From Rhodopseudomonas sp. P2A-2r (GTDB taxonomy: Bacteria > Pseudomonadota > Alphaproteobacteria > Rhizobiales > Xanthobacteraceae): a stretch of DNA of 64,000 nucleotides. The notes beneath the pieces are model-generated. The model worked only from the letters and a program-made list of their open reading frames with translations. It had not been told where the DNA came from and did not search any database. Below are positions 54,559-62,982 of this stretch, one piece after another. How positions within the stretch are numbered: position 1 is the first letter of the stretch; every line of letters begins with the position of its first letter. The stretch lies in assembly GCF_026015985.1 (NCBI RefSeq), contig NZ_CP110389.1, positions 682,001 to 746,000 of the forward strand. Direction: 5' to 3'. A program made the translations under genes and the position numbers.

Positions 54559-55479
54559 CTACGCCGCCTCGCTTGGCAGCGTTGACGTGAGGTCTGCGAT
54601 CTTGCGAAATTCGCCCAGCACCTCCGGCTGGTGCTGCGCCAGATAGCGCGCGATGCGCTCGTTGCCGATCAGTTTGCCGAGATATCCCTTGGCAACCGTC
54701 AGATGCAAATGGTCCTGGCCATAGCTGTCCTGGATCGAGCTGATCGACTCCTGAAGACGTGCCAATTCCCGCTCCATGCGCTCGATCGCCTCGGCCGTCA
54801 TGCCTTTCAGCCGTTTTGGCGTCTGCGCGTCGACAAGTTCTGATTGTGGTGTAGCCGTCAAAATCACCGAGGCGTAACTGACCGCGTAATTGTTGGCATT
54901 GATCATCAGCTCTGCGGCCTCGATCTGTCGGAAAGGGCGCATCTTGCGAAGAATGTCGAAGACGGCCATCGGACAAAATTTGTCCTTCAGCAATCCGGTG
55001 ACCTCGCCACAGATGCCGTCGAGCATCCGCATTTTTCGGGCAATGCTGCGGACGTTGATGTCCAGCGCGCGGGCGATCTTGTCCTTGGGCACCTTGCGTT
55101 CGATCGCTTTGGCGATCATGCGCTGCTCCTGGATCGGCGACAGCCGGTTGATCCGCTTATTGTAGGTGAAGGCTTCGTCGTCCCGCGAGATCAAGCATTC
55201 TACCTCAGCAATGCCGAGATCGCGAAGTATCTCGACGCGGAGATGGCCGTCGAGCAGGAGATAGCTGTTCGGATTGCGGGTGTCCGGGGTGACAACTGGC
55301 GGTTCGACCAGTCCGATCTCGCGGATCGACGCTGCGATCTGCTTGTACTTGTGGCTGACCTTGACGGTCTTTCCGATCGCCCGGACCGGCAACAGGGCGG
55401 CAAGTGGGATCGTCCGGCAGTCCGCGTCAAACCCTTGCGCGACGGCATCAATGGGTCCGGGTTCAGCATAGGTGATCAT
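54559..55479 (-). CDS. ParB-domain protein with RepB-type C terminus
   Basis: Protein of 306 residues, last gene of a three-gene minus-strand operon. The N-terminal ParB/sulfiredoxin domain contains IPLAALLPVRAIG, IREIGLVEPPVVTP and SYLLLDGHLRVEILRDLGI, with the ParB box near residues 70-85. A central HTH region follows (PIQEQRMIAKAIERKVPKDKIARALDINVRSIARKM). The C-terminal part (FCPMAVFDILRKMRPFRQIEAAELMI) matches RepB plasmid-partition proteins. No ParA partner is present, so classical partitioning is unlikely. ParB domains can be CTPases or nucleases. ATG 55479 overlaps the upstream stop. Confidence 0.85.
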   Translation of the reverse strand: MITYAEPGPIDAVAQGFDADCRTIPLAALLPVRAIGKTVKVSHKYKQIAASIREIGLVEPPVVTPDTRNPNSYLLLDGHLRVEILRDLGIAEVECLISRDDEAFTYNKRINRLSPIQEQRMIAKAIERKVPKDKIARALDINVRSIARKMRMLDGICGEVTGLLKDKFCPMAVFDILRKMRPFRQIEAAELMINANNYAVSYASVILTATPQSELVDAQTPKRLKGMTAEAIERMERELARLQESISSIQDSYGQDHLHLTVAKGYLGKLIGNERIARYLAQHQPEVLGEFRKIADLTSTLPSEAA

Positions 55480-56390
55480 GCAGCAGGCCCCGCCAACAGC
55501 CGTTCCTGCAAGAACGCCGGCATGGAGTCGAGCTTTTGCGCCCGCAGCAAGGTGGTGAAATTGCCGTCGCCGCGCAGCGAGCGGATCGCCTCGACGACAA
55601 ACAGCAAGCGCTGCTGGGTGACCTCAGCCTTCTTGACCAGCAGTTTCTGGCGATCCGCCTCCTGCCGATAGACCCGAACGATCGATTCACTGGTCAGCGG
55701 GCGCTTCGATTTATCGCGGCGGCCAAAGTGGCTGTCGTGAATGTGCTTGCCGCGCCGTTGCCGCTGCTCGATCAGCCGCCGCACCGCGACCAGCTTGCGG
55801 CCGCGCAGCTTCTTCTCGGCATAGGCCTGGGTCAACGCATGCTGCACTTCCTCGTCGCTGGATTTGGCGATCTCGATCGCCATGTTGAGCGGCAAAGTGC
55901 CGTTTTCGACGGCCGCCACCAGCCGCTCCTCGCCATTCTCCAACAGCTTGGCAATCGAATGGACATATTCTGCCGTAACCCCGATCTTGGCGGCAATCTC
56001 ACGGTCGGTGTAGCCACGCCCGCGCAACGTGCTGATGTCTTCCAGAAGGTCGACGGCGCGGTGCTGCTTCCTGGCGCAATTTTCGACCAGGCTCATGACC
56101 AGGCAGTCGCTTTCGTCGGCTTCGGTGACGATTGCGGGTATTTCGGATTGACCGAGTTGAATGAAGGCTTCAAGGCGTCCCTGCCCACACACCAGATCAT
56201 AGCTTGCATGGTCTGTTTCAGACCTGCGCGGACTGACCGTGATCGGGCGTTTCAACCCGACATTGGCAATACTGCGGACAATTTCCTGAAAGTTGCGGCG
56301 ATTACGGGCGCGTGGATTGAGCATCCGTATTTGGTCGATCGGAATATTCTGGACATGCTTGCCGGTTGGGATAGGCGCGGATGTGGTCAT
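55476..56390 (-). CDS. ParB/Spo0J-family protein
   Basis: Protein of 304 residues. The ParB domain has IPIDQIRMLNPRARNRRNFQEIVRSIANVGLKRPITVSPR and the CTP-binding-type box YDLVCGQGRLEAFIQLGQSEIPAIV. MSLVENCARKQHRAVDLLEDI is the following conserved helix, and the HTH is REIAAKIGVTAEYVHSIAKLLENG. A basic tail follows. It overlaps both neighbours by 4 bp (recombinase upstream, RepB-type protein downstream), so the three work together. ParA, parS or replication genes are not seen. Confidence 0.88.
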   Translation of the reverse strand: MTTSAPIPTGKHVQNIPIDQIRMLNPRARNRRNFQEIVRSIANVGLKRPITVSPRRSETDHASYDLVCGQGRLEAFIQLGQSEIPAIVTEADESDCLVMSLVENCARKQHRAVDLLEDISTLRGRGYTDREIAAKIGVTAEYVHSIAKLLENGEERLVAAVENGTLPLNMAIEIAKSSDEEVQHALTQAYAEKKLRGRKLVAVRRLIEQRQRRGKHIHDSHFGRRDKSKRPLTSESIVRVYRQEADRQKLLVKKAEVTQQRLLFVVEAIRSLRGDGNFTTLLRAQKLDSMPAFLQERLLAGPAA

Positions 56391-57962
56391 GCGACGTCCT
56401 CCAGGAAGTTGGTGCGGGATGCCAGAAAGTAGAAGAAATCGAGGGATTCGAAGCGATAAGCATCTAGTGCCAGCGCATTGTCCTCCTGCAGGCGCAGCTG
56501 CTGGGTGTTGAGATCGATGCTTGGAAATAAATAGTAATCGTGTGGGGCCTCATTGGCGGGATTCATGCGCACCGCGACGGTCACGTCAGGAACGAGACCG
56601 GTGTCGAACCGCAGGCGCCAGCGCAAGGCGCCACGTTGGGTCTGGAAGGACCGTGCGATGATCAGCGAGGCAGTGAACTCGTCATTGATGGTCAGGAGAT
56701 CCGTTACCTCGTCGAATATGACCCCGGCACCGGCCGCTCTCAATCCAACGGTGATGTCAGCCAAAAGCTTGGGATAGGACTGTCGGATCGAGCGGTTGAT
56801 CTCGATATAGCTGTAATCGCGATCCGGTTCGTAACCAATCAGCTCATAAGCGCGCGTCAGGCTGCCAAAGCGGTACCGGTAGGTGCTCGACGATGGCATG
56901 TTGTCGCGCTCGTCGATGACCAGCCCCGACAAGGAACCTTCTTCAGTTAACACCGACCGAAGCAATGCCAGTAGTTCTTCGTCGGAAAAATAGTGGCTGC
57001 GCTGATCGATGATGGAGCGGGCACGCTCAAACAGCGCGACATCGACGACCGATGGAAAGGCCCCCTCGGCGCGGACCCAGGTGTCGGGGTGGTTCACCAC
57101 GCGCCGCTGTTTAAGCTTGAAGGAAACTCGGTTGAAGACGTTGTTGCCAATGTATTTTTCGTTGGTCAGGACTTCGTGGATCGAGGCCCTCGTCCAAGGC
57201 CTGCCGCGGTCAGTTGAGATCCCCTCTTGGTTGAGAAGATTGGCGATTTCGCGCTCGGGCAAAGCATCGTCGACGAACAGAGAATAAATCCGATTGACCT
57301 GCTCGACTTCCTCAGATGGGCCGAGCGTCAGCACCACCCGGTCTGTCTGCAAACTCTTGCGATCTCCGGCCGCGAGTTCTCCTTTCGGCGTGCGGCTCTC
57401 GTCGATCAGTAGCCGTCTCAATCCAAACCCAGCCGGGCCGCCCTGGCGAAAGCCGTGTTCGACCAGTCGGCATTGGCCCGCAAAGACTTTAACGGAGAGC
57501 TCGCGGCTGTACTCGCCAGCCATCACGCGCTTCACGTTCTTCAGCAGAATGGACCCGATACTTCCGTCGTTATCGAATTGCTCTCCGCAATAGTGGACCC
57601 GGATGCCCGCACGGGAACAGAGATGTTCGTGGTAAGCGCCTTCGTCGGCATCCTGGAACCGCCCCCATCTGCTTACGTCGTAGACAAGTATCGCTTCAAA
57701 TGTTGCCTGTTTTGACTGCACATCCCGCATCAGGTGTTGCAGGCCTTCTCTGCCATCAATGCGAAGTCCGCTTCGGCCGGAATCTTCGTAGATGTGAATG
57801 ATTTCGAAACCACGTTGCTCAGCATATCGACGAGATCGTCTCGAGTTGATTTTCCGTCGAGTACTTTTGGTGGTCAGTTGACATCCTGACGTAGGCGGCG
57901 GCCGGCGACAGCCTGTCCGTCGGGCTTGTGCTGACAACAGAGCGGTTGGTTCGCCTGATCAA
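56387..57962 (-). CDS. Large serine recombinase, frameshifted near its N terminus
   Basis: Serine recombinase of about 524 residues with a single frame break. From TTG 57962 (AGGTG upstream) the frame reads LSPAAAYVRMSTDHQKYSTENQLETI, holding the catalytic Ser in RMSTDHQ. At 57833 one extra base shifts the frame, after which RRYAEQRGFEIIHIYEDSGRSGL continues. The rest shows ILVYDVSRWGRFQDADE (catalytic domain), SVKVFAGQCRLVEHGFRQGGPAGFGLRR, the recombinase domain REIANLLNQEGISTDRGRPWTRASIHEVLTNEKYIGN, and a long C-terminal region of unknown role. If real, the break disconnects the active Ser and the protein would be inactive. It overlaps the ParB start. Confidence 0.85.
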
Positions 57963-58046
57963 AGGGCACCTGTACTGCTATTTGCTGTGCCTCCCCCGAC
58001 GGCACCTTCCTTTCGCTAGTACGATGATAAGCAAGCAGGCTCTGGA

Positions 58047-58415
58047 ATGTCGTTTCCAAAAAAGGGCAAGTTCTTTCCGGGGCCATCTGATGTTAGCGTG
58101 CCGCCGCGCGGTACGACTTTTGCGCAGGAAATAGCAGCGGCGCTGACAAAGGCTACCGCCGAGCATGGCATTCACGTGAAAACCGTTGCCGGTTGGACCG
58201 GGGCCAACGAACGAACGGTGAAAAATTGGTTTGCAGGGACCTATGGCCCGAGTGGCGAGCATCTGTTGATCTTAGCCCGACATTGCGACGAGGTTCTGGA
58301 CACGATGATCGTGATTATGGATCGACGGGAGCTGATGGTCGGACATAAGATATCCGACATGGAGCGGCGCATCCGAGAGCTTGCAGAGGCCCTTCGGCGT
58401 TTGACACCGGAATAG
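58047..58415 (+). CDS. Small HTH protein divergent from the recombinase
   Basis: Protein of 122 residues from ATG 58047. The central part KTVAGWTGANERTVKNWFAGTYGPSGEHLLILARHCDEVLDTM reads as a helix-turn-helix (TVKNWF recognition helix), and the end (MERRIRELAEALRRLT) is helical and charged. It is divergent from the recombinase with an 84-bp gap, so it likely represses or activates that operon through the shared promoter region. The family is not further recognised. Confidence 0.7.
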   Translation: MSFPKKGKFFPGPSDVSVPPRGTTFAQEIAAALTKATAEHGIHVKTVAGWTGANERTVKNWFAGTYGPSGEHLLILARHCDEVLDTMIVIMDRRELMVGHKISDMERRIRELAEALRRLTPE

Positions 58416-58522
58416 GGGCTCGAACCCTACATTGGCAGCCAAGGCGGCCTTCCGCTCGGCTTTCGGGGCCGACCCGGGGTGCACCGGAACGAAGCCTTTC
58501 TGGCCGGCAGGGGCCCGCCTGG

Positions 58523-58569
58523 GGCCATCACAAGGAAGCTAAGTGTCAGGCCGGCATCCCGTGATGGCC
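58523..58569. repeat. 9-bp inverted repeat in the 58.4-58.8 kb gene-free stretch
   Basis: GGCCATCAC (58523-58531) and GTGATGGCC (58561-58569) are perfect inverse copies with a 29-bp spacer. No T-run follows, and there is no gene in 58416-58797. It could mark the edge of the recombinase/ParB module or be an operator. Confidence 0.4.
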
Positions 58570-58797
58570 TAGCGCCGCTCATCAGAAAATTGTCGCCGTC
58601 CAACACCTGCCATTGAAAGCTCCCAGCGATTTGTGCGGAACGACGGCGACTGCAAGCATACTGCCTTAAGATGCAAAAGCGCCAATGACCACGTGATTGG
58701 TCAAGATGCGGGCAGGCTGATCAAAGCAGCATGGTCGGATCGGCTGCCTATTCCGGCATGACAGGCCGCCACAGCCTGCGGGGTACGCGTTGGGCGG

Positions 58798-59295
58798 TTA
58801 CTGCCTGGTTGCGACCCAGCGCCCTGCGCATCCATCTGACCGCTGAAAACTTCCCGATCCGGCACGGCCGGAGAGGCGGCCCTGGCTGGTAACGCGAATG
58901 CCGCTGTAGTTTCCGCTTCCGCTCACTGCGCCGTTGGCGCTCACCGCAGCGCTGCCGCTGCCGTTTCTGCCCATCATCCTTCCGTTAGTGACGACGAATT
59001 CTTCTGTGAGCGTATCTGAACAGCCGGAGGTGCCTGCGCTCGATATCGACCACACGCCGTCGAATTTTCCACCGCTGCCAACGCTGTCGCCACGATCACG
59101 TGGCGCGGCCTGACTGCGACGCGCGCGGCGTTCGGAGCGTTCGCGGCGGGCAGGGGCCGCCGATCGCGGTTCCGGGGATGAACCAGATAACGTCTTGTTG
59201 TCATTGCCAAGGCTGCCGCCGGTGGCACCCTGGGCAAAGGCCGCGCCAGACAGAAGCAGTGCCGCGCAGATCATCAGTCCGGATCGAAGGCACAT
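58798..59295 (-). CDS. Small secreted Gly/Ser-rich hypothetical protein
   Basis: Protein of 165 residues with a signal peptide (GLMICAALLLSGAAFAQG). A basic Arg/Ala-rich stretch (APARRERSERRARRSQAAPRDRG) links to a C-terminal domain of Gly/Ser-rich strands with two Cys (GCSDTLTEEFVVTNGRMMG, GSFQRSDGCAGRWVATRQ). It would be periplasmic. It lies 27 bp after the metacaspase gene on the same strand, so it may be its partner or substrate. Confidence 0.7.
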   Translation of the reverse strand: MCLRSGLMICAALLLSGAAFAQGATGGSLGNDNKTLSGSSPEPRSAAPARRERSERRARRSQAAPRDRGDSVGSGGKFDGVWSISSAGTSGCSDTLTEEFVVTNGRMMGRNGSGSAAVSANGAVSGSGNYSGIRVTSQGRLSGRAGSGSFQRSDGCAGRWVATRQ

Positions 59296-59322
59296 GTCAA
59301 AATACTCTCCAAAATGGCTCAG

Positions 59323-60708
59323 TTACAACTTCGCGTCGGGACCATTGACGGTGTTGGCGCAGATTGCGCCGACGACCGGACAGGATTTGCCAGTCTTGCT
59401 GCATTGATCGATAGCGGCATCGCGCGCTTGCGCCAGCGTCGGGCGCTGCACCAGCGACCAGTTGCCGCCCATTGCCGCGAAGGCGCCACAACTGGTGCCA
59501 AAAAACGACAGTTCGAGCGGGCAGGCGGCCGTGCCGCATTTGGCGCGCGCCTTGGCGACTGCCGACTTGCGCGACGGCTGGTCCCACGACATGCCCCACT
59601 TCTTGTCCTTGACGTCAAACACGATCGAGCCCCATGGCTTTTCGTCCCTGGTCGAGCGCAGTCGTTGCAGCAGGCCTTCGGTCGCCTCGCCGGTGGGCGG
59701 TAGGTTGCCTTTGAGCTGGAAATCACGGATCGCCACTGCGATACCATTCTTGCTGTTGAGTGGCGCAGGATCGAAATTCAGCTCGTAAAGTCGATCACTG
59801 ATCTCGGTCAGCTTGATGGGGTCGGTGACCGGCAGGCGATCGAAATCGATACGGGCCGCGTCGGGCAGCCGCGCTTCCTGCACTGATTCCGGAATGATCA
59901 GCGGCACGGCGGGCGCCGGTGCGACGAAATAGAAGGTGCCGTCAATTGGTGAGGACGACACCCATGGCTGCTGCGAGCCGCCGGTGGCGCGCTTCACCGC
60001 AAGGCCGACCTGGTTGAAGGTCTGAAAAATATCGAGCCCGGACCGGCGCACCGTTGCCGCCAGCGCCTTGGTGTAGGGGCTGTTGCCATCGGTACCGTCC
60101 TGGGCAACGCTGCCGGGCTGGGTAGCGTAGGAGATAAGTGTGCCCTCCGGCGCGCGCATCTGGGCAAGGCCGCCTTCGGCCGCGCGCAGGCCGCGGGAAC
60201 CGAACGGATTGTTACGGCAGGCATCGAGGATGACCATATTGAGACGGGTGCCAGAGCCCTGCATCTGCCGCAGCACCAGATTGACGTCGACCATCTGAAA
60301 GTCGACATCTGCCTCGCGCGACGGGTTGGCGTTGACCGGAACCAGATAATTAGCGCCGGAGACCTGCACGCCGTGGCCGGCATAATAAAACAGCGCGACG
60401 TCGGCGCCCTGGACCTGGCGGCCGAAATTTTGCACGGCGGCGTCCAGCGCAGCCTTGTCGAGATCAAGTTGCGCACCGTCACCGACCAGCGTGAAGCCGA
60501 GCGCGGTTAGCGTCTCGCCCATCAGCTTTGCATCGTTTTTGGGATTGTCGAGGCGGGTGATGCTCTGATAGGCGGCGTTGCCGACGATCAGCGCAATGCG
60601 CTTTTCGGCACGCGCAGCACCGGCTGTCGTCAAAAGTGCCGCCATCACCAGCGCGGCAATATGAGCCAGCGATCTCATGCAATGGACGAAATGGTCCATG
60701 GTCCTCAC
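59323..60708 (-). CDS. Secreted caspase-family protease (metacaspase-like) with DUF4189-type domain
   Basis: Protein of 461 residues; later Mets at residues 4 or 11 may start the signal peptide (RSLAHIAALVMAALLTTAGAARA). The peptidase C14 domain begins KRIALIVGNAAYQSITRLDNPKNDAKLM; the catalytic His is in VALFYYAGHGVQVSG and Cys in LNMVILDACRNNPFG. The C-terminal domain has several Cys (CGTAACPLELSFFGTSCGAFAAM, CSKTGKSCPVVGAICAN) and resembles DUF4189 domains. Exported caspase-like proteins are common in rhizobia but of unknown role. A small secreted protein follows in the same direction. Confidence 0.9.
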   Translation of the reverse strand: MRTMDHFVHCMRSLAHIAALVMAALLTTAGAARAEKRIALIVGNAAYQSITRLDNPKNDAKLMGETLTALGFTLVGDGAQLDLDKAALDAAVQNFGRQVQGADVALFYYAGHGVQVSGANYLVPVNANPSREADVDFQMVDVNLVLRQMQGSGTRLNMVILDACRNNPFGSRGLRAAEGGLAQMRAPEGTLISYATQPGSVAQDGTDGNSPYTKALAATVRRSGLDIFQTFNQVGLAVKRATGGSQQPWVSSSPIDGTFYFVAPAPAVPLIIPESVQEARLPDAARIDFDRLPVTDPIKLTEISDRLYELNFDPAPLNSKNGIAVAIRDFQLKGNLPPTGEATEGLLQRLRSTRDEKPWGSIVFDVKDKKWGMSWDQPSRKSAVAKARAKCGTAACPLELSFFGTSCGAFAAMGGNWSLVQRPTLAQARDAAIDQCSKTGKSCPVVGAICANTVNGPDAKL

Positions 60709-60933
60709 CTTGCAATGGGATCATCTTAGCCGGGATCGCGTGAAGCGCAAATGGAAGGAGACATTGTAGATCGTTGACTAGGGCGGCGCGCCCGAGCGTC
60801 ATCCTGAACGATCTGGAACAGTCTGCCTCGGTAAATAGCGCGGCGTCAGGAAGCATTTAACAGCAGCCTATGCAACCACCTGCCTGTTATGTCTCGGCGA
60901 AAGGCGCTGCGATGGTCCTTGATCGACGCTGTT

Positions 60934-60996
60934 GTACCGCCCGACATGCGCATTTAATCGGAGAAGGTTCGACCCCAGATCCTCTCCCTCCGCCAC
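60934..60996 (+). repeat. tRNA-Ser-like 3'-end scar, copy 2
   Basis: This matches 7815-7873: CGACATGCGC, GGAGAAGGTTCGACCCCAG, then CTCTCCCTCCGCCAC. The end is closer to a true serine tRNA end (CTCTCCCTCCGCCA) than copy 1, but the T-loop is still expanded and no 5' half is present. It lies in the gene-free stretch 60709-61291. Confidence 0.55.
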
Positions 60997-61089
60997 GGCC
61001 GCTCCGCTTTCAATGCCGCCCGTGGCCAAAGTCGCCAAAAAGCCCAATAAATACAAACTCCCTCGTAGTGGTACCGTACGAGAGAACGG

Positions 61090-61240
61090 CCGATTTCTGA
61101 GATTTCAGGCTGGAGACGGCTTTTTTCCCAAAGCTTAGTACTGCGGCGGTTTGGTACGGTTTTCAAAGGCAGCCATCTAAGGTGTTTGCAGCTGCGATCT
61201 TGCTAACGGTTCGAATCCCTGTCGGGCAAGGGAGCACGCC
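61090..61240 (+). repeat. Non-coding repeat, copy B
   Basis: It is similar to 2380-2530 along its whole length (GGCTGGAGACGG, CCAAAGCTTAGTACTGCGGCGGTTTGGTACGG, then ACGGTTCGAATCCCTGTCGGGCAAG). Where copy A has AACAG..CTCTG around TTCGAAT, copy B has AACGG..CCCTG, so one stem pair changed on both sides. It directly precedes the orphan gene at 61292. Confidence 0.65.
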
Positions 61241-61291
61241 ACGCTCAGTTGGCAGTTTGAGCAATCACGGGCCACCAATGAAACGGATCAA

Positions 61292-61747
61292 ATGACAACT
61301 CGGACCGGGCCAAAAGCTCAAGACTATTCGGTCGTCGCAGGCTCGATGGGCCCCCGCCGTGACTTTCGGATCAGTGTCGGATTACGAGAGGGGTGGGACG
61401 CCGAAGGCCGCGTCTTCGACGTTTCCGAAGCTGTCCGCACTGCTCATGCCTGGATGAGACGTCGCGTAGAGGCAGGCCAGCCCGCGCTTTCCGGTATGTT
61501 CACCCGTGCAGAAGTCGCTTACGCTTGGCCACGTCTCGACGGGTCGGTGGGCTCTGATCGCGAACCTATTGCGCTTTTTACCGGAGAGGCTGTGCACGCC
61601 TATCTGGGGCACTTATCCGACGATGCAATTGAGGCGATGTTAAACGAGCTCGCTGTTGAGCTGGGCGCTGCGCTTGGCCAAGAGCGCATGTATGTCACGT
61701 TTACTGATCGAACATGGATATTGGACGCTGGCGAACGTTCGAACTAG
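61292..61747 (+). CDS. Orphan hypothetical protein bracketed by repeats B and C
   Basis: Protein of 151 residues from ATG 61292. No known family is recognised. The N-terminal half reads FRISVGLREGWDAEGRVFDVSEAVRTAHAWMRRR and FTRAEVAYAWPRL; the C-terminal half ends LNELAVELGAALGQERMYVTFTDRTWIL. It has no signal peptide or membrane helix. Its last 44 codons are found again at 10469-10602 with two mismatches. It is flanked by similar non-coding repeats (61090-61240 and 61750-61845) in direct orientation, as expected for a small mobile or recombining cassette. Confidence 0.75.
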   Translation: MTTRTGPKAQDYSVVAGSMGPRRDFRISVGLREGWDAEGRVFDVSEAVRTAHAWMRRRVEAGQPALSGMFTRAEVAYAWPRLDGSVGSDREPIALFTGEAVHAYLGHLSDDAIEAMLNELAVELGAALGQERMYVTFTDRTWILDAGERSN

Positions 61748-61749
61748 TA

Positions 61750-61845
61750 CTGCGATTTGCGACGGTTTTGAAAGGCAGCCATTTTAGGTGCCTGCAGCTA
61801 AGGTCTTGCTGACGGTTCGAATCCCTGTCGGACGAGGGAGTGCCC
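61750..61845 (+). repeat. Non-coding repeat, copy C
   Basis: It is similar to the second part of copy B: TACTGCG, GACGGTTTTGAAAGGCAGCCAT, AGGTGCCTGCAGC, then GACGGTTCGAATCCCTGTCGGACGAGG. It begins right at the stop codon of the orphan gene, so that gene is bracketed by direct repeats of about 95 bp. Confidence 0.65.
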
Positions 61846-61865
61846 CTAAGGCCAATTCCCCATAT

Positions 61866-61893
61866 CGAAGTTCGAATCCTCTCGCCCCAGCCA
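61866..61893 (+). repeat. tRNA 3'-end-like scar
   Basis: TTCGAAT-CCTCT-CGCCCCA-G-CCA has the spacing of a T-loop, T-stem strand, acceptor strand, discriminator and CCA of a tRNA. The 5' strands are missing or mispaired. It is a further tRNA-derived scar in the same 1-kb zone; the rest of 61894-62113 shows no clear gene. Confidence 0.5.
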
Positions 61894-62113
61894 GCCAGTC
61901 CGAGGGTTAGAGATTCTCCCGGTCAAACCGCAGAAAGGTCGCCAATGGCGGGCTTTTGCGTATTCGGAAAAGTCTCTCGCGGCGAAATTGACCGTGGGTA
62001 CCGCGAATTCCCGAAAGTCTCCGGTGGACAGTTTCAAAATTCCCGTTTTGGAGAGATTGCGCTTGGAGACTCGGTTCGATCGCCACTGCGGCCCAAACTT
62101 GGCACTCAGTTTG

Positions 62114-62690
62114 AGCAAATTCTCCGGGTCTCGGCCACTTCGTTCGCGTCACCGATGTCCTCGGCGAGAAGTCACCAGACGTCGGCTTCCGTGCAGTCCA
62201 GCTCGAAGCGTCTCCGCTCTTTAATGATCCGGTGCAGGCCTCGGAAAAGCTCGTGACGGTCCGGGACTTTCGCACGAACCTGTGGGACCGGCCCAACTTC
62301 AGGGTTCGGCGCGTCAATGCCGAAGATCTCTCTCCAAGTCCGACGGGCGTTCGCCGCAATATAGCTTATCGACCGAAGAACAATAAGCTGGGCCGCGTGG
62401 CTGGCGAAATATTCGACGTGAAAATCAGGGACGGCAACGACCATCTTTCACTTCCGTATTGCGGACTTGTGACGTCCCGTGGTCGATCGTTCGCGGACAA
62501 GCAAAGCGTCGGGGCCCCTGTCATTTCAAAATCCGGTGCTTTATCCGGCTTTATCATGGGGCGTAGCGCCCATGAAAGTCTAATTCTCCCCGTCGACGAG
62601 CTGACGAAAGAGCGATCGCTCTCTTTCGGGACCTTCGGCGAAGATTGGCCCAAGGTCCGCATCGCGGACGAGAAGAATCGCGCCTCCTGA
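62114..62690 (+). pseudogene. 5'-truncated hypothetical, perhaps a trypsin-like peptidase end
   Basis: Open frame after a TGA near 62110. It has no good start before GTG 62232, yet reads as protein upstream of that (LGHFVRVTDVLGEKSPDVGFRAVQLEASPLFNDPVQ). Later parts include DRPNFRVRRVNAEDL and SVGAPVISKSGALSGFIMG, the latter resembling the GxSGxPV region of serine proteases but without the standard catalytic context. The missing start suggests loss of the 5' part. The function is not assigned. Confidence 0.4.
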
Positions 62691-62982
62691 GGGACGCAAC
62701 CGCAACGCTTTCCGATCTGTTGGGTAGCAGAAAGCCAGTCGAAGTAGCATTTGTGACTTCGCCCGCCATCTAGGCGGATCCGATAATATCGCATTGTTCT
62801 AGCCATCTGAATCCCAGCCGTTTTCGGATATGGTTTCGATGCATGTAGCAACCTGTGCGGGCAGATGTCATGCGCTCATGGCGGCAGACCGAGTAACCGC
62901 TAGTGCGACGCAGCATTTTGCCGCTTGAGATATGGTCCTACCTTGTTGTCATCAGTCGGAGGTCCGCCAATCGGAACCGCGG

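Noticed and set aside
60934..61240. tmRNA or a serine tRNA gene
   Set aside because: Only acceptor-like ends with degenerate T-arms are present. No tag-coding region or cloverleaf is seen.
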